This document shows, piece after piece, positions 35,771-47,350 of a stretch of DNA of 64,000 nucleotides (position 1 is the first letter of the stretch; the number at the start of each line of letters is the position of its first letter). Below the pieces are notes generated by a model that was given only the letters and a program-made list of their open reading frames with translations, did no database searches and was not told the DNA's origin. The translations under genes were made by a program, and so were the position numbers. The DNA is taken from assembly GCA_947034895.1 (NCBI GenBank), contig OX344764.1, forward strand, positions 62,291,348 to 62,355,347. Direction: 5' to 3'. This DNA comes from Rhytidiadelphus loreus. Lineage: Eukaryota; Streptophyta; Bryopsida; Hypnales; Hylocomiaceae.

Positions 35771-36685
35771 TTAACCTCTAAATGAGTTCTTTGACTATGT
35801 TTTCACCAAAAATGCTCCAAAATTGCGATTTCTAGTACAATTACCAAATTTTAGAAGAAAAAAAATTTAGACACATGTAACCGTAGGATCTTGTAATAAA
35901 TGTTTTGAGAAGATGTAGAACAAAATTCAGAAAGTTTCCAACATGTGGATTGCAAGGTATTAGTGTTTGAATTGATAGAAATCATTTTCTTGGCCTTGTG
36001 AAAAAGAGGGCAGTTGCACTTCACAAGGTCACATTTGTATGAAAAAATGTCCAAAATGGTATTGCTACTTTGGATTCATTCTCTAAAGCAAATTGTCTAC
36101 ATGCTTGAAAAATTTTAGATCATTTGAAATTGTACAACATAAAAGAAAAAATAATAAGTAGAAAGAAGTAGAGAATGATTCAAAATACTAAATTGTTAAG
36201 ATTTTAGTTATGAAATTGAAAAATGCAAATCCCAATGGTTGTAATGTTGTCATAAACAATCTACGTCCTTTGATTTTATATTTTTCCAAAAATATTGAAA
36301 ATTGAGTAAAATAAAGGAATTCAAAGTTTATTTTAGAGTAGAGAATCCATAACTATTCATAACTTTCATCTCATTAATCAAAATGGAAGTTCAAAACTTT
36401 CTACATATGTATAAATCTAAAAAAACAATTTCAAATTTTTGTATATGAAAAAGGTATTATTTTTATGATTTGTCTAAGCTACCTGAGTTGGAAAAAAAAT
36501 CACATATCATACAATAACTTTTTAACCATGTAGTTAAAAGTTATGAAAGTTGTTGTGCCTTAAAGCTGCTCCTTGACCACATATTGTGTGAAAATTTCAA
36601 AGAAAAAAATAAAAATTCCATTCATAGTGAGCTTCCCAAAATCGCTATGTTGCCAAAAAAAACAATTTGGTCCTTTAGGGGTTAA
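35771..36685 (-). mobile_element. TTAA-MITE copy 4 (915 bp)
   Basis: The left end is TTAACCTCTAAATGAG and the right end TTTGGTCCTTTAGGGGTTAA. The interior follows copy 3 in reverse, with CCGTAGGATCTTGTAATAAA, CATTTGAAATTGTACAACAT and GAGCTTCCCAAAATCGCTAT. No coding capacity. Confidence 0.9.
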
Positions 36686-38130
36686 TTCCTAAATGACTAA
36701 GGAACCCATATTAGGATTTCGTATTTTTTAGGCTTGCAAGCCATTGTAAAGTCAAAAAAATTATTTTTTTAAATTATTTTTACAATAGGGTGTGTTATAT
36801 TACTAGCTTTTTGGCACATCAATTTGTGCCCTCTTTGAATAAGCAATTGAAGAATCATAAGGTAAAATGTATTTTCAATCTCAAACCTGGTAGCTAGAAA
36901 AATATTTTATTTGATTAATTTTCCTAATCCAACTATAAAATCATTCAGCCAACTCAATTAAAGTATATTGTATCAAAAATTCAAAGTGAAAGAATTTTGA
37001 TTGTAAGATATTTACCTTGAAACTTTGAGAAAAAAAAATTCCATGACTTTGCACTTGCATAGGTCATCTTTGAATATTTTTAGTAAAATATATGTGTCTT
37101 ACAACTTTTTCAATTTATTGAGTTGATTTGAAATTTAGTTGGGAATTTATGAAATAAAATTCAAAGAAAAAGAACCCAAATACAATTAGTTTTTCTTGTA
37201 GCTCAACTTGACCAAATTGAGAACAAAAAGACTAGTATTTCAATTTCAATCCATGATAAATAAAAATTTAAAATATCAAGAGACATGATTATAGGTTGAT
37301 TGTTCAAATTGCAATAAAATATTTAATTTTAGGATTTTTTCTAATATTCAAATTGGTATAGAAACTTAATTTTAGAAACTCTATTTCATTAGTTGGATTC
37401 AAATTTAACTAACAACTTTTTATAGCCAAATTTTCATTTCAATAATAAAAATCAAGAAGCTGCCAAAATTTTAATACAAGAACATCTTTTGTATCTTCTT
37501 CTTTTGTAGAAAATAATAATTACAATTCTCATCCAAAGACCATCACAAATGAAGAGGTTGTTGGAGGTTGGGGTTGTTCAATAGTCATGTTGCATTTTAT
37601 ATAGACAATAGAAAGAAGACATTAGAATGATATGAAATGTTTCTATACAATTTTTAATATATTTTAGATGATTCATTATTTCTTCAACATTTGGTATTTG
37701 TTTATATTCAAAATGCACATATTTTTTTAACATATGTTCTCCAATGTTCTTTAATGTATTTGTATAGTATGAAATATGATCCAAATGCAAATGGCAAGTA
37801 GCGGTACACTTTGAAATAAATAAATAAAAATCATAGCTAATATGGACCATTAGATTGTCATTTTTCAATGCTCAGGCATATCTACATCAAAACATCTTAT
37901 AAAAAAGAGAACGAGTAGAGATTTCTTTGAAATACTTTACACCTCAACTCCTTTAGGCTTCCATCTAGAAAACGTCAATTGATGAATAACGTCCTTGAGA
38001 TAACATCTAGCAAATTACAATATGCTAGTGTGAAAGTGGATCTCCTTTGGGTCTATTATGCATGTCTAGGCAATAGAAAGTTGGATGAAAAACTATAACG
38101 CTTCATCTACAATAGTAAAATTAGGTTGCC
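36686..38130. other. AT-rich spacer
   Basis: No gene supported; a 96-codon minus-strand frame at 37,578-37,868 has no recognisable domain. Confidence 0.4.
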
Positions 38131-39368
38131 TTAATCCCTAAAGGACTAGCCTACTAAATTTGGCAACATAGCAATTTTAGGCAAGTATGTGTGACTAGAG
38201 ATCGGGCTAGAGATTTCCATGTTTTTGGCCCGAACTTTAATAAAAGGTGTGGATGAAAAATGTCTTTCATGTGCACTAAAATTTAGGACATTTGGAAATA
38301 TGAGTAAAAATTTATGGCCTATTGTGCTACTTTTTTTCGTAAATGGGTAGTCTAGACTGATTAGAAAAAATCGCTTTTTTCATAAACAAGAACTTGAAAT
38401 TGGTTTTTTAGATTTATATATATGTGGAAAGCTTGGAATCATTCCATCTTGATTAATGAAATGAAAGTTACAAGGAGTTTTAGTTTGCAAGCAATCATGA
38501 ATTCCTATTCTAAAATAAACTTTGAAGTCCTTTATTGTACTCAATTTCAATATTTTTGAAAATTAAATTACATCATAGAACATAGATTGTTTATTACAAC
38601 ATTGCAACCTTTGGGATTGGCATTTTTCAATTCCATAAATGAATTCTTAACAATTTAGTACTTTGAATCATTCTCTACTTCTTTCTACTTACTATTTTTT
38701 TCTTATATGGTGTACAACTCCAAATGATCTGAAAATTTTCAAGAATGTAGTCAACTTGCCTTGAAGAATGAATCCAAAGAAGCACCACCATTTTGGACAT
38801 TTTTTCATACAAATGTGAGCTTGTGAAGTGTAGCTACTTGGTTTTTCGCAAGGCCAAAAAAATGATATCTATGAATTCAAAAGCTCATATCTTGCATTTC
38901 ACGTAGTGGAAAAATTTCTGAAATTTTTTCCACATGTTATCAAGTCAGCATACTAGAAGATTCTACAGCTATATGTGTCCTAAAATGTTTTTTTTTTCAA
39001 AATTTGGTACTCGTGCTAGAAATGACATTTTTGGAGTGTTTTTGGTGAAAACATAGTCAAGTAACTTAAGAGCATTCCCACATGTCTTGCAAAACAGATG
39101 AACTTGTTAAGAGGCCGGGCAAAAAGCCTTGTGTGGCTTGCAAAATGGAGATTTTTACAAGCCACATGAGACAAGAGCACCGACACTTTCCCCCAAAGTA
39201 CGGACCTTTAGCACTATAGCCCATTGGGTGGACCTTGCAAAGTGGTCCAAATTTGGAAACTTCCCCATCTTGCAAAATGCGGTTGTAGCATGCTATGGGT
39301 GGGGCAGTTTGGCTTGCAAATTGGATGGCCCCGCATTTTGCAAGATGGGTGGTGCTCTAAGGGATTAA
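38131..39368 (+). mobile_element. TTAA-MITE copy 5, interrupted by a second MITE
   Basis: Starts TTAATCCCTAAAGGACTAG and ends TAAGGGATTAA after a 288-bp insertion at 39,070-39,357. Removing the insertion and one TAA leaves CATAGTCAAGTAACTTAAGG followed by GATTAA, the normal right end of this family. The interior matches copies 3 and 6. Confidence 0.88.
39070..39357. mobile_element. PIF/Harbinger-like MITE nested in TTAA-MITE copy 5 (288 bp)
   Basis: Ends GAGCATTCCCACATGTCTTG and complement of GAGCACCACCCATCTTGCAA, both leading into CTTGCAAAA. TAA is duplicated at 39,067-39,069 and 39,358-39,360. It shares the GAGCA..CCAC terminus with the 458-bp element at 22,346. Confidence 0.85.
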
Positions 39369-40032
39369 CAATTAGATGCCTTATCCCAAAAAATTACCTC
39401 ATGAATCAATGCTTATCCATGTAGAGAAGCATGCGACTCTTTGAACTAGTGCACCAACCCATGCCACACCCATGGTTATGGGTTGATGAAAATTACTTCA
39501 TCTTTGTAAAGTAACAATAAATATTTATATAGTGTAAAATGTCAAAAAATTAGTGAGGGGCCACCTCCTTTCACAATCTTATTCAATGTAATATTGTTCA
39601 TTTAAAAATCATTCATAGCTTGGATTACTACAATCGCAATAGTGTGTTTTAATTTTGCAAAATTACCATTAGATCAATGATCCTATTTTTTGAAACGCTA
39701 AATTTGGAGTACAGTTTTTTCTTCTTCTTGTCACCAAAATTTCCATCCATCCATTATGAGTGATATTTCATCCAATTCATTACCTTTACCTTTCACATAG
39801 GCTCCTATCACTATCATGAGAAAACAATATCATGGATCCACTTTGGCTAAGCTCAAATATTTACAAGAAAAGTCCACAATAATTGGCGGAAATGGGAGCT
39901 CTGCCCCCACTTTGAGTAAGTTAACGTCGATAAGGATTCGTGCCAGACAGCAATGAGCACGTGGCGACTGATTGCCCCCCCACCACGTGTCCACGTGGGA
40001 GGCTTTCTCCGCCAGTCTTCTCCCTTTCTTTG
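39369..40032. other. Spacer, nothing recognised
   Basis: AT-rich, turning GC-rich after 39,890 where a cluster of small elements begins. No gene supported. Confidence 0.4.
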
Positions 40033-40310
40033 CAAGCAAGGGAAAACCCACGGCCAGGGTGAATGGACCCCCTCATTGCCGCTCCAGGGCAAACCCTGGA
40101 ATTTTTTATTTGCAAGGTTTAATTTTTTTTTTAAATTCTCAATTCATATTTGCAATCAGAGGCCCCAAATTGTTCTCCGCAGATCCAGGAATTACCAAAA
40201 AATTGGCACGACATAGGGGGCTTTTTTTCAAACCAAAGTTGACCGGGGCAATGAGGGGGTCAATTCTCCCTGCGCAAAACCCACTGGCTGACCCTCACTG
40301 GGTCAATTGG
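40033..40310. mobile_element. Inverted-repeat element with about 45-bp imperfect ends
   Basis: AAACCCACGGCCAGGGTGAA, then TGGACCCCCTCATTGCC, at the left is mirrored by GGCAATGAGGGGGTCAATTC, then TCCCTGCGCAAAACCCAC, at the right. The inside (CCTGGAATTTTTTATTTGCA, ATTCATATTTGCAATCA, ATAGGGGGCTTTTTTT) recurs as a direct copy at about 40,850-41,010. Confidence 0.7.
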
Positions 40311-40364
40311 AGTCAAGCCATCGCAGAAAACAAATTCAAATTTAATCAATGAAATTCTGTGGGT

Positions 40365-40568
40365 TTTTTTTTAAACAAATGAAACGGGATTTCATTGCAA
40401 AGGAGAACAAATACAAGGCCGCCAGCCACAGGTGGCCTGGCGGAAACACAAGGCAAGTGGGGAAAAGAGAAAGAAAAAGAAAAAGAACCCAAAGAACGAA
40501 AACAACAAGGAGCGGCGAGACGAGTGAGGCTGGAGCCAATGAAATTCTATTTCATTTGTGTCAAAAAA
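40365..40568. mobile_element. Small MITE with ACAAATGAAA ends (about 200 bp)
   Basis: AACAAATGAAACGGGATTTC followed by ATTG at the left mirrors CAATGAAATTCTATTTCATT followed by TGTGT at the right. The core is purine-rich (GAAAAAGAAAAAG). Overlapping open frames are compositional artefacts. Confidence 0.7.
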
Positions 40569-40624
40569 GAAAAAGAAAAAATTCAAATTAAATGTCGGTA
40601 TTGGAAAAAATTACAGCCCCTTAA

Positions 40625-40745
40625 ATGACCTCTTTAATGTCACTGCTTGACCTGCACGGCATTCAGTTACTGTACCGATGGAGTTCTGTACTGCACCGTG
40701 CAGGGCGACGTTAAAGGACGCTAAAGTGGTCGTTCGAAGTCTGCG
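40625..40745. repeat. Short inverted-repeat element
   Basis: CCTGCACGG and CCGTGCAGG pair, with outer pairing of GACC.CTTTA.TGTC to GACGTTAAAGGAC and AAAGTGGTC. About 120 bp, no coding. Confidence 0.55.
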
Positions 40746-40844
40746 GTTTTTTACCCCCGGGGAAATTCTTATTTACCACCCATCAACCCATGATGGCAGG
40801 ACGCTAAACCTGTCATTCAAAGTGGCCGAACAGCTCGTCCCCAA

Positions 40845-41050
40845 AGGAAAACCCTGAAATTTTTTATTTCCCACTCATGATAAAATTTGCAATTTTCGAA
40901 TTCATATTTGCAATCAAAGGTCCCAAATTAGCCAGTAGAGATGTAGAACATACATTTTCTGGGCACAAAATAGGGGGTCTTTTTTTACTTGCACCCCCTG
41001 GACTCACTTGGGAGGGGACGAGCGAGGAGGGCAGTTCACCCCAACCATTC
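40845..41050. repeat. Second copy of the 40,075-40,275 repeat
   Basis: AAACCCTGAAATTTTTTATT, ATTCATATTTGCAATCAAAG, GGTCCCAAATT and ATAGGGGGTCTTTTTTT appear in the same order as in the first copy, about 770 bp downstream. Confidence 0.75.
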
Positions 41051-41116
41051 AAAGTGGACCTTGCAAGGTGAATTTTGTGTTCCCCAAGGTATAGGAACCA
41101 ACCCATACCTGATCAC

Positions 41117-41334
41117 TTAACCCCTTAATGCTTTCAAATTTTGGCACATTTTTGCTTATATTTTCTATAGAAATATCGTTTACCACAATTTCATGAAATT
41201 GGTCATTAAGGAAGGTTGTCTTTTCAAGATTCAAGTATTACATTGGATGAATGAGAAGTTAGTTGGACTACACAGTGCCTCCAAGCCCTCTGTTCATTGT
41301 CTAGAATATGGATGTTGGAGCGCTTAAGGGTTAA
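41117..41334 (+). mobile_element. Short TTAA-MITE copy a (218 bp)
   Basis: TTAACCCCTTAATGCTT at the left and GAGCGCTTAAGGGTTAA at the right. The interior (AAATTTTGGCACATTTTTGC, AAGATTCAAGTATTACATTG, CTCTGTTCATTGTCTAGAAT) is nearly the same as at 47,123 and 58,700. Confidence 0.9.
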
Positions 41335-41759
41335 GCAATTACACATATTTAGAGCGCAAGTTTGTTGAGTGTCAAATTTTTCCCATGTACAGAAATAGAA
41401 TTTGGAAGGATTGCATATTTTTCTAGAATTTTATTACACGAAATGTAATTACTATGAATTTTTCAGTGGAAGATTCTCTTCAACCTACAATAGTGATATA
41501 AACCTTTGTATTTTCTAACCATAGGCTCGTTGCAAACTCGACCAAAGGCTAGTTGCGATATTGACAGCCTTACAACCAATCATAGTGTGCCAGAATTACT
41601 CCTCGAGTTGTGCGACAACTTCACAAAACTACAACAGTCTATAGTTGATAACACAACATTCTGTAGATTGGGTATAGGAGGTGATCAGGTATGAGTCAAC
41701 TACCTTAATTGTAAAAGAAATATGTGCCGTGTTAATTCTATGTTTCTCACCTCTCCTAG
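41335..41759. other. Spacer, nothing recognised
   Basis: A 62-codon plus-strand frame at 41,506-41,694 has no known domain. Confidence 0.4.
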
Positions 41760-44590
41760 TTAACCCCTAAAGTCCCAAGGCCATTTTTTTTGTCAAAAAC
41801 CACTCAAAACTGCTATTTCTACTGCGTTTTTCCAAAAAATTAAAAAAAAAAAAAATTGGAAATGAACCATAGGATCTTGAACTTTACTTGTTTGAGATTA
41901 TGTGGTAAAAAATTCATGAAGTTTGACATTATAGATTGAGAGATATGAGCATTTAAAGTTGAAAAAACAAGTTTTTTTGAACACTAGACTCCAATTTCAG
42001 ATGACTTTGATCGCTATTTGTGGAAAAAATGTGCACTATGGAATTTGAATATAAAATTTATTGTGTTGAAGAATTGAGTTGGGAGTCTAGGAAAAAAATT
42101 TCAAAAAATAAAAACTTGATTTTCATACTTCAAAAAATTGTCAAGTAGAAGTAGGTCCAAGATTGAAAGAAAAACTAAATTGTTAATAGCTCTTAAATGG
42201 GATTGAAATACAATAATTCCAATGGTGAGATTGTTCTAGCAAGCAAATTTAACCTTTTTTTTTTAAATTGAAAAAATTTGAAAATTGCATTCTGAAATGA
42301 ATCCTATAAGTTATTTTTTCAAAAAGATGCTTAGATTGCCCGAAAAATAAGATTGTTCATAACTTTCACATCACTAATCAAAATGGAATGAATCAAAGCT
42401 TCAGATGAAGACAAAAACATAATCTTTGAGAATTTATTTAGTTTAATATATTTTTAATTTTTGCAATAGTACAATGCAACATATAAGATTCTTGTGCAAG
42501 TACAAATACAACAAGCCTGTCCAATCAAAAAACCATTGACTATAGCTTCATTAATTGCTTTGAGTTATTCAAACACAAGAATGCTTGAGAGGTTGAAAAG
42601 GTCCTTCAAGAGTTAAAGAATTTTGCATAATATAAAATACAATTGGCAATTTTGGTCATGCACAATTAAAATTGCATAAATTGTTGTGCTTACCTATTTC
42701 AATCAAGCATATCAAATTTCAATTTTTAAAAAACAAAACTTAATTTTTGATAATTTTCTTGGGGGTTATATTTCATGTTTTTATGTGATAAGTTATTTAC
42801 AATCTTTGTTTAATAATTTTCAAAATACAATTGAATGCATAAATATGTAAAAAATATCTATACATCTAGATGCCTATGGCATATATTTCTTTTTTGAAAA
42901 AATCTAACCACTGATGTTTAGAAGTTCATAATTCAATGTTAAAGTGTTGCATGTCCAAAATTTGTAAAATAGATATTTATGTCTTGTAACTAGATTTTCA
43001 TTAACTATTTGTACCAACGATGCTAGTATGTGCGCATGAAAATGCGAACATGTGAGCTTTGAGTATATGTATAAGTAGATATTCTACAACCATTGAAGGT
43101 GCTTATAATATAAACACCTATAATATAGGTATCTATAACATAATTATACTATAATTATGAAAGGTTTCCATAGTATAGACACCTATAACACATGTGTATG
43201 GTCATTTAGGCTCATGAATTCATGCTCCTAGACTCACATAATATCACCCCACCCTCCAAAGTAAAGTTTTGTCTTTCAACATTTTAAGAATTCTTTTTTG
43301 TATATCCTATTACTTGTATGTTATAGTCAATATGTTTAGAAATGGGTTGAAAATATATGTAAAAAAATTTGACCAATTTTTTTTCATATTCATCTTTAAA
43401 AGAATTATAAAGTGGAAGGTGGTAATGAATGAAAGAAAAAATTAAATTACTCCTTTTTAAGAAATTGAAAATTGTTTATCCCAATAGTATAAATGTTTTT
43501 GTAAACAATTCATATCCTTTATTTAATTTTATTTAAACTTTTATTTAAATGAGTGTAATGGATGATTTTATATGTTTTTTCTACCTTCATTGCTGGCAAA
43601 ATAAACTCCTCATTACTATCACTTCACTATTTGAAATTGAATGGTCTAAATGTTTTTGAGTAGGTATCAATCTATTCACTTCAACAAAATTAAATTTTCT
43701 TAAAATATATTTTTATTGCTTGATTTGACATTGGAATTGAAAAAGTCCTTCTAACTTTTGCAATATTTATCAAAATGATGTGAAACAAAGCTTTGTACAT
43801 AGATTAGTATGATTAGCATCCATTTTTAGTTTTATACAAAAATTTCAAATTTTGAAGTTGATAGAGCCCACCTAATTTCTCAAAAAATCCATAGTAGGCT
43901 CCAAAGTCTTTTAGAGATTAATGCATTACATAGGATTCAGCCTTGGGGAGGGCCATTTCAGGTTGGTTCCCATTGCTGGGAACCAACTTGTGTTGCCAAA
44001 AAAATATATATTTTAAAAATTTTAAATTAAAAAAAAAACCCAATAAATAATAAATAATAAAATAGTAAAATAAAATAAAATAATTTTTTTCTTTTTTCTT
44101 TTTTTTACCACATCAACATCCTGTGTGGCAGAGTTCCCAGCGTTTGGGATTGGATGGGAACTTGTAGCCCTTAAATGCACAGAATCCCATCTAATGCAAG
44201 GGAGGTTGGCATGTAGCATTCTTTCTAAATAATTATATAGGATGGAAGTATCAATAGACCATGAAGTATTCATATCAAAGTTCTCAATGGGTTGTAAGTC
44301 AAAGGCATGTGCTTATATGCCTTCAACATTTTAAAAATATGTATAATTTTTTTTTTAAACAATTAGATCTATCTATCATTGTTTTCCAAACTACCCCTAC
44401 TTCAAAAAGTGAGGTATAACTTTTTAATCACAACTTCGATTGTTGTTAAAAATTTTCTACACATCAAGTTAATAGTAAAACACATTTTTGGTAAAATTTT
44501 CATAAGAATTCAACAAAAAATTTACTAAGAAGGGCCTATCCAAAAGTAGGAAATAAATTGAAATCATACCTTCGGGGCTTTAGGGATTAA
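41760..44590 (-). mobile_element. TTAA-MITE subfamily 2, broken by nested insertions
   Basis: Starts TTAACCCCTAAAGTCCCAAG; the right end is GGGGCTTTAGGGATTAA. The left 700 bp parallels the inverted copy at 58,919-59,848 (for example TAGGATCTTGAACTTTACTT and CACTAATCAAAATGGAATGA). The counterpart of the missing right part (GGTATAACTTTTT) resumes only at about 44,400. Between about 42,480 and 44,390 lie another diverged TTAA-type end (CTTTTAGAGATTAA, TTAA at 43,918-43,921) and MITE B copy 3. Confidence 0.7.
43924..44196. mobile_element. MITE family B copy 3 (about 273 bp)
   Basis: CATTACATAGGATTCAG at the left and AGAATCCCATCTAATG at the right match the ends of copy 1. Inside are GGAGGGCCATTTCAGG, an AATAA-rich core and GGGAACTTGTAGCCC. 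It starts two bases after the TTAA that ends a neighbouring element. Confidence 0.8.
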
Positions 44591-45454
44591 TAATGGGCTC
44601 CATGCTCAAATGCTTATTAGGATGATATTATGTACAATTCCATTAAATAAAATTTTCTATAATTACTTGGTTATTATTTTGAATTTTTTTAATATTATTA
44701 TTTGAATTATTAATGTTTGTTTCTTTTGGAAAATTGAATTGGCTTATTTGAAACTAGGAACTTAATTGGAGTTGCAATTGGAAGTAGGGCCTAAGCAATG
44801 ACAAATAATGACAACTAGCAAAAGGCAACTATACCTAAAATCATCCAAATAATCATGAGCATAATTTCTATTATTAATTGTCTAAATTTTTATTAATTTT
44901 CTAGATCTGGTTGGGAGTCAAAACTCAAAAGGGATTCCAGATTTTATCCAAAAAAATTGGATTACTATGGGAATCTCAAACTTTCTCTCATATTAAGTTA
45001 GCTTCCCAAATCCCAATAAGATATCCCTCAAACCAATTGGCCGGTTGGAAATTGATGGCACAAAATGTTAATATAAATTATTAAATGCAAGTACTCATCC
45101 TAGACTAAACAATTTATTTGTGCTATAACTATTTGGCTTAAAGACAACTAATCCACTTGTACCTTTAGTTAGAACATAATAGTACAAATAGGAGGGGTGC
45201 TATTATATGAGCCTAGGCCCTAGGACCACAAGCTTGTGAGCCTAAAAGACCATACACCTATGTTATAGGTGTCTATATTAGAGAAGCTTTCCATGACTAT
45301 AGTGCAAGGACCTTGACAAAGTACGTGATTTCTAAGAAAATGAAAATTCAAAGTATATCATAATCGGTTTAAAAATAAATTATATATATCAAAATTTGTT
45401 CAAAATTATGGGTGTCCAAAATAATTTATGTATATCAAGGTGAACATAACATTA
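44591..45454. other. Spacer with an inverted partner
   Basis: About 45,190-45,285 (GGGGTGCTATTATATGAGCC, TGAGCCTAAAAGACCATACA, GTTATAGGTGTCTATA) is an inverted copy of about 43,160-43,255. No gene seen. Confidence 0.6.
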
Positions 45455-46376
45455 TTAACCCCTAAAGAACCAAATTGTGATTTTTGGCAGCTCACTATGG
45501 ATGAATTAATTTTTCTTTGAAATTTTCACACAACATGTAAACAAGTTTTTCCTTTAAGGCCCAGCAATTTTCATAAAATTTGACTACATGATTAAAAAGT
45601 TATTGTATGATATGTAGTTTTTTCTCGAGTTTTTTTTAGCCCAGTAGTCCCGGCAAATAAAAAAAATCATTTTCTTTGTAAACAAAAATTCGAAATTAGT
45701 TTTCTAGATTTATATATATATGTGGAAAGCTTTGAATCATTCCATTTTGATTAATGGGATGAAGTTTTGAGCAATTTTAGTTTGTAGGTAGTTATGGATT
45801 CTCTACTCTAAAATAAACTTTGAAGTCCTTTTATTTAACTCAATTTTCAATATTTTTGGAAAAATATAAAATCATAGGATGTAGATTTTTTATTATAACA
45901 TTACAACATTGGGATTGGCATTTTTCAATTCCATAACTCAATTCTCAATAATTTTGTATTTTGAATCATTCTCTATTTCTTTCTACTTACTATTTTTTTC
46001 CTATATGTTGCACAATTTCAAATGATTTGAAAATTTTCAAGCATGTAGCCAACTTGACTTCAAGAATGAATCCAAAGAAGTATCACCAACATGAAATTTT
46101 TTTCATACAAATGTGACCTTGTGAAGTGCAGCTGCCTTCTTTTTCACAAGGCCCCCCAAAGGATTTCTATCAATTCAAACATTGATATCTTGCAATCCAT
46201 GTGGTGGAAATTTCTGGAATTTTTTCTACATTTTCTTAAACCAGATTACTATAAGATCCTATGGTGACATGAGTCCAAAAATGTTTTTTTTTTCCTTAAA
46301 ATTTGGTACTGGTTCTAGAAATGGTAGTCTTGGAGCGTTTTTGGTGAACACATAGTCAAGGAACTTTAGGGGCTAA
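45455..46376 (+). mobile_element. TTAA-MITE copy 6 (922 bp)
   Basis: The left end is TTAACCCCTAAAGAACC and the right end GGAACTTTAGGGGCTAA (TTAA mutated to CTAA). The interior parallels copies 3 and 5, with TTATTGTATGATATGTAGTT, TCATTCCATTTTGATTAATG and TTTTTGGTGAACACATAGTC. Confidence 0.9.
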
Positions 46377-47122
46377 CTAGCCTAAACCATTGCCGGTTGG
46401 AGATTGGGATAATCTCTTAGATCCTTGGGAGATAATTTAATTTAATGGCTGTAGAGAATGATTGTCTAACTAGGAAGTTGCAATGTTGGAAATTCCCGCT
46501 TTCCAAGGAGCAAAAGGGCCCCCCAAACATTGGTTTACAACGTCATGAACATGTAGAAGTGGTGGGCAACACCAAAAGAAATTTTCAAAAAGTTATAAGT
46601 GTCCTTGTGGAAAGTGTAGGAGATGAATAGTGTTTAATTGCATTTTTTCGAGATTTCTCATAGGCGATAAGCTTAGAATATGGGTCCATAAATTCTTTGG
46701 AGCGCACTTTGTGGTCAGAATCTTCACTTTTTCAGCACTTTTTTCAGCCAGAAGAAATGGATGTTAGGAATGGGCATCCCCTGAATGATGCTTGTTTGTT
46801 CTTCTTCCACTGGAAGTCTGACTATATTTGTATTTGAGGGTAGTGCTCTAAAAGCGACCATACTCTAAAAGTGACCACTAATATAGAGGTACATTTTGCA
46901 TTCTTCAATGTATCAATAGCATACATTTTTGGAGGTGGACACTTATAGTGACCCCTACATTTCAACTTCAAAAATCCATAGCTAATTCTATGAAGGTTCA
47001 AAAAATACAAAACAACTTAGATTAAATGCTAACTCCATTTTTCTTCCTATGAAAATTTACTGAATTTTTTTTCCAAGGAATTTAGCTTCCTTAAAAATGC
47101 AATCAGCTCTTAAAAGGTTGCT
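46377..47122. other. Spacer, nothing recognised
   Basis: A 61-codon plus-strand frame at 46,445-46,630 has no known domain. Confidence 0.4.
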
Positions 47123-47350
47123 TTAACTCCTTAACGCTTCAGTCCTTTTTCAAATTTTGGCACATTTTTGCTTATATCTTTGTATAGTAATACCATTTAC
47201 CAAAATTTCATGAAATTGGGCATAAAAGAAGGTCGTCTTTCAAGATTCAAGTGTTACATTGGATGAATGAGAAGATAGTTGGATGAAATAGTGCCTGCAA
47301 GCCCTCTGTTCATTGTCCAGAATATGGACGTTGGAGTGCTCAAGGGTTAA
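47123..47350 (+). mobile_element. Short TTAA-MITE copy b (228 bp)
   Basis: TTAACTCCTTAACGCTTCAG at the left and GGAGTGCTCAAGGGTTAA at the right; the interior is the same as the 41,117 copy. Confidence 0.9.
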
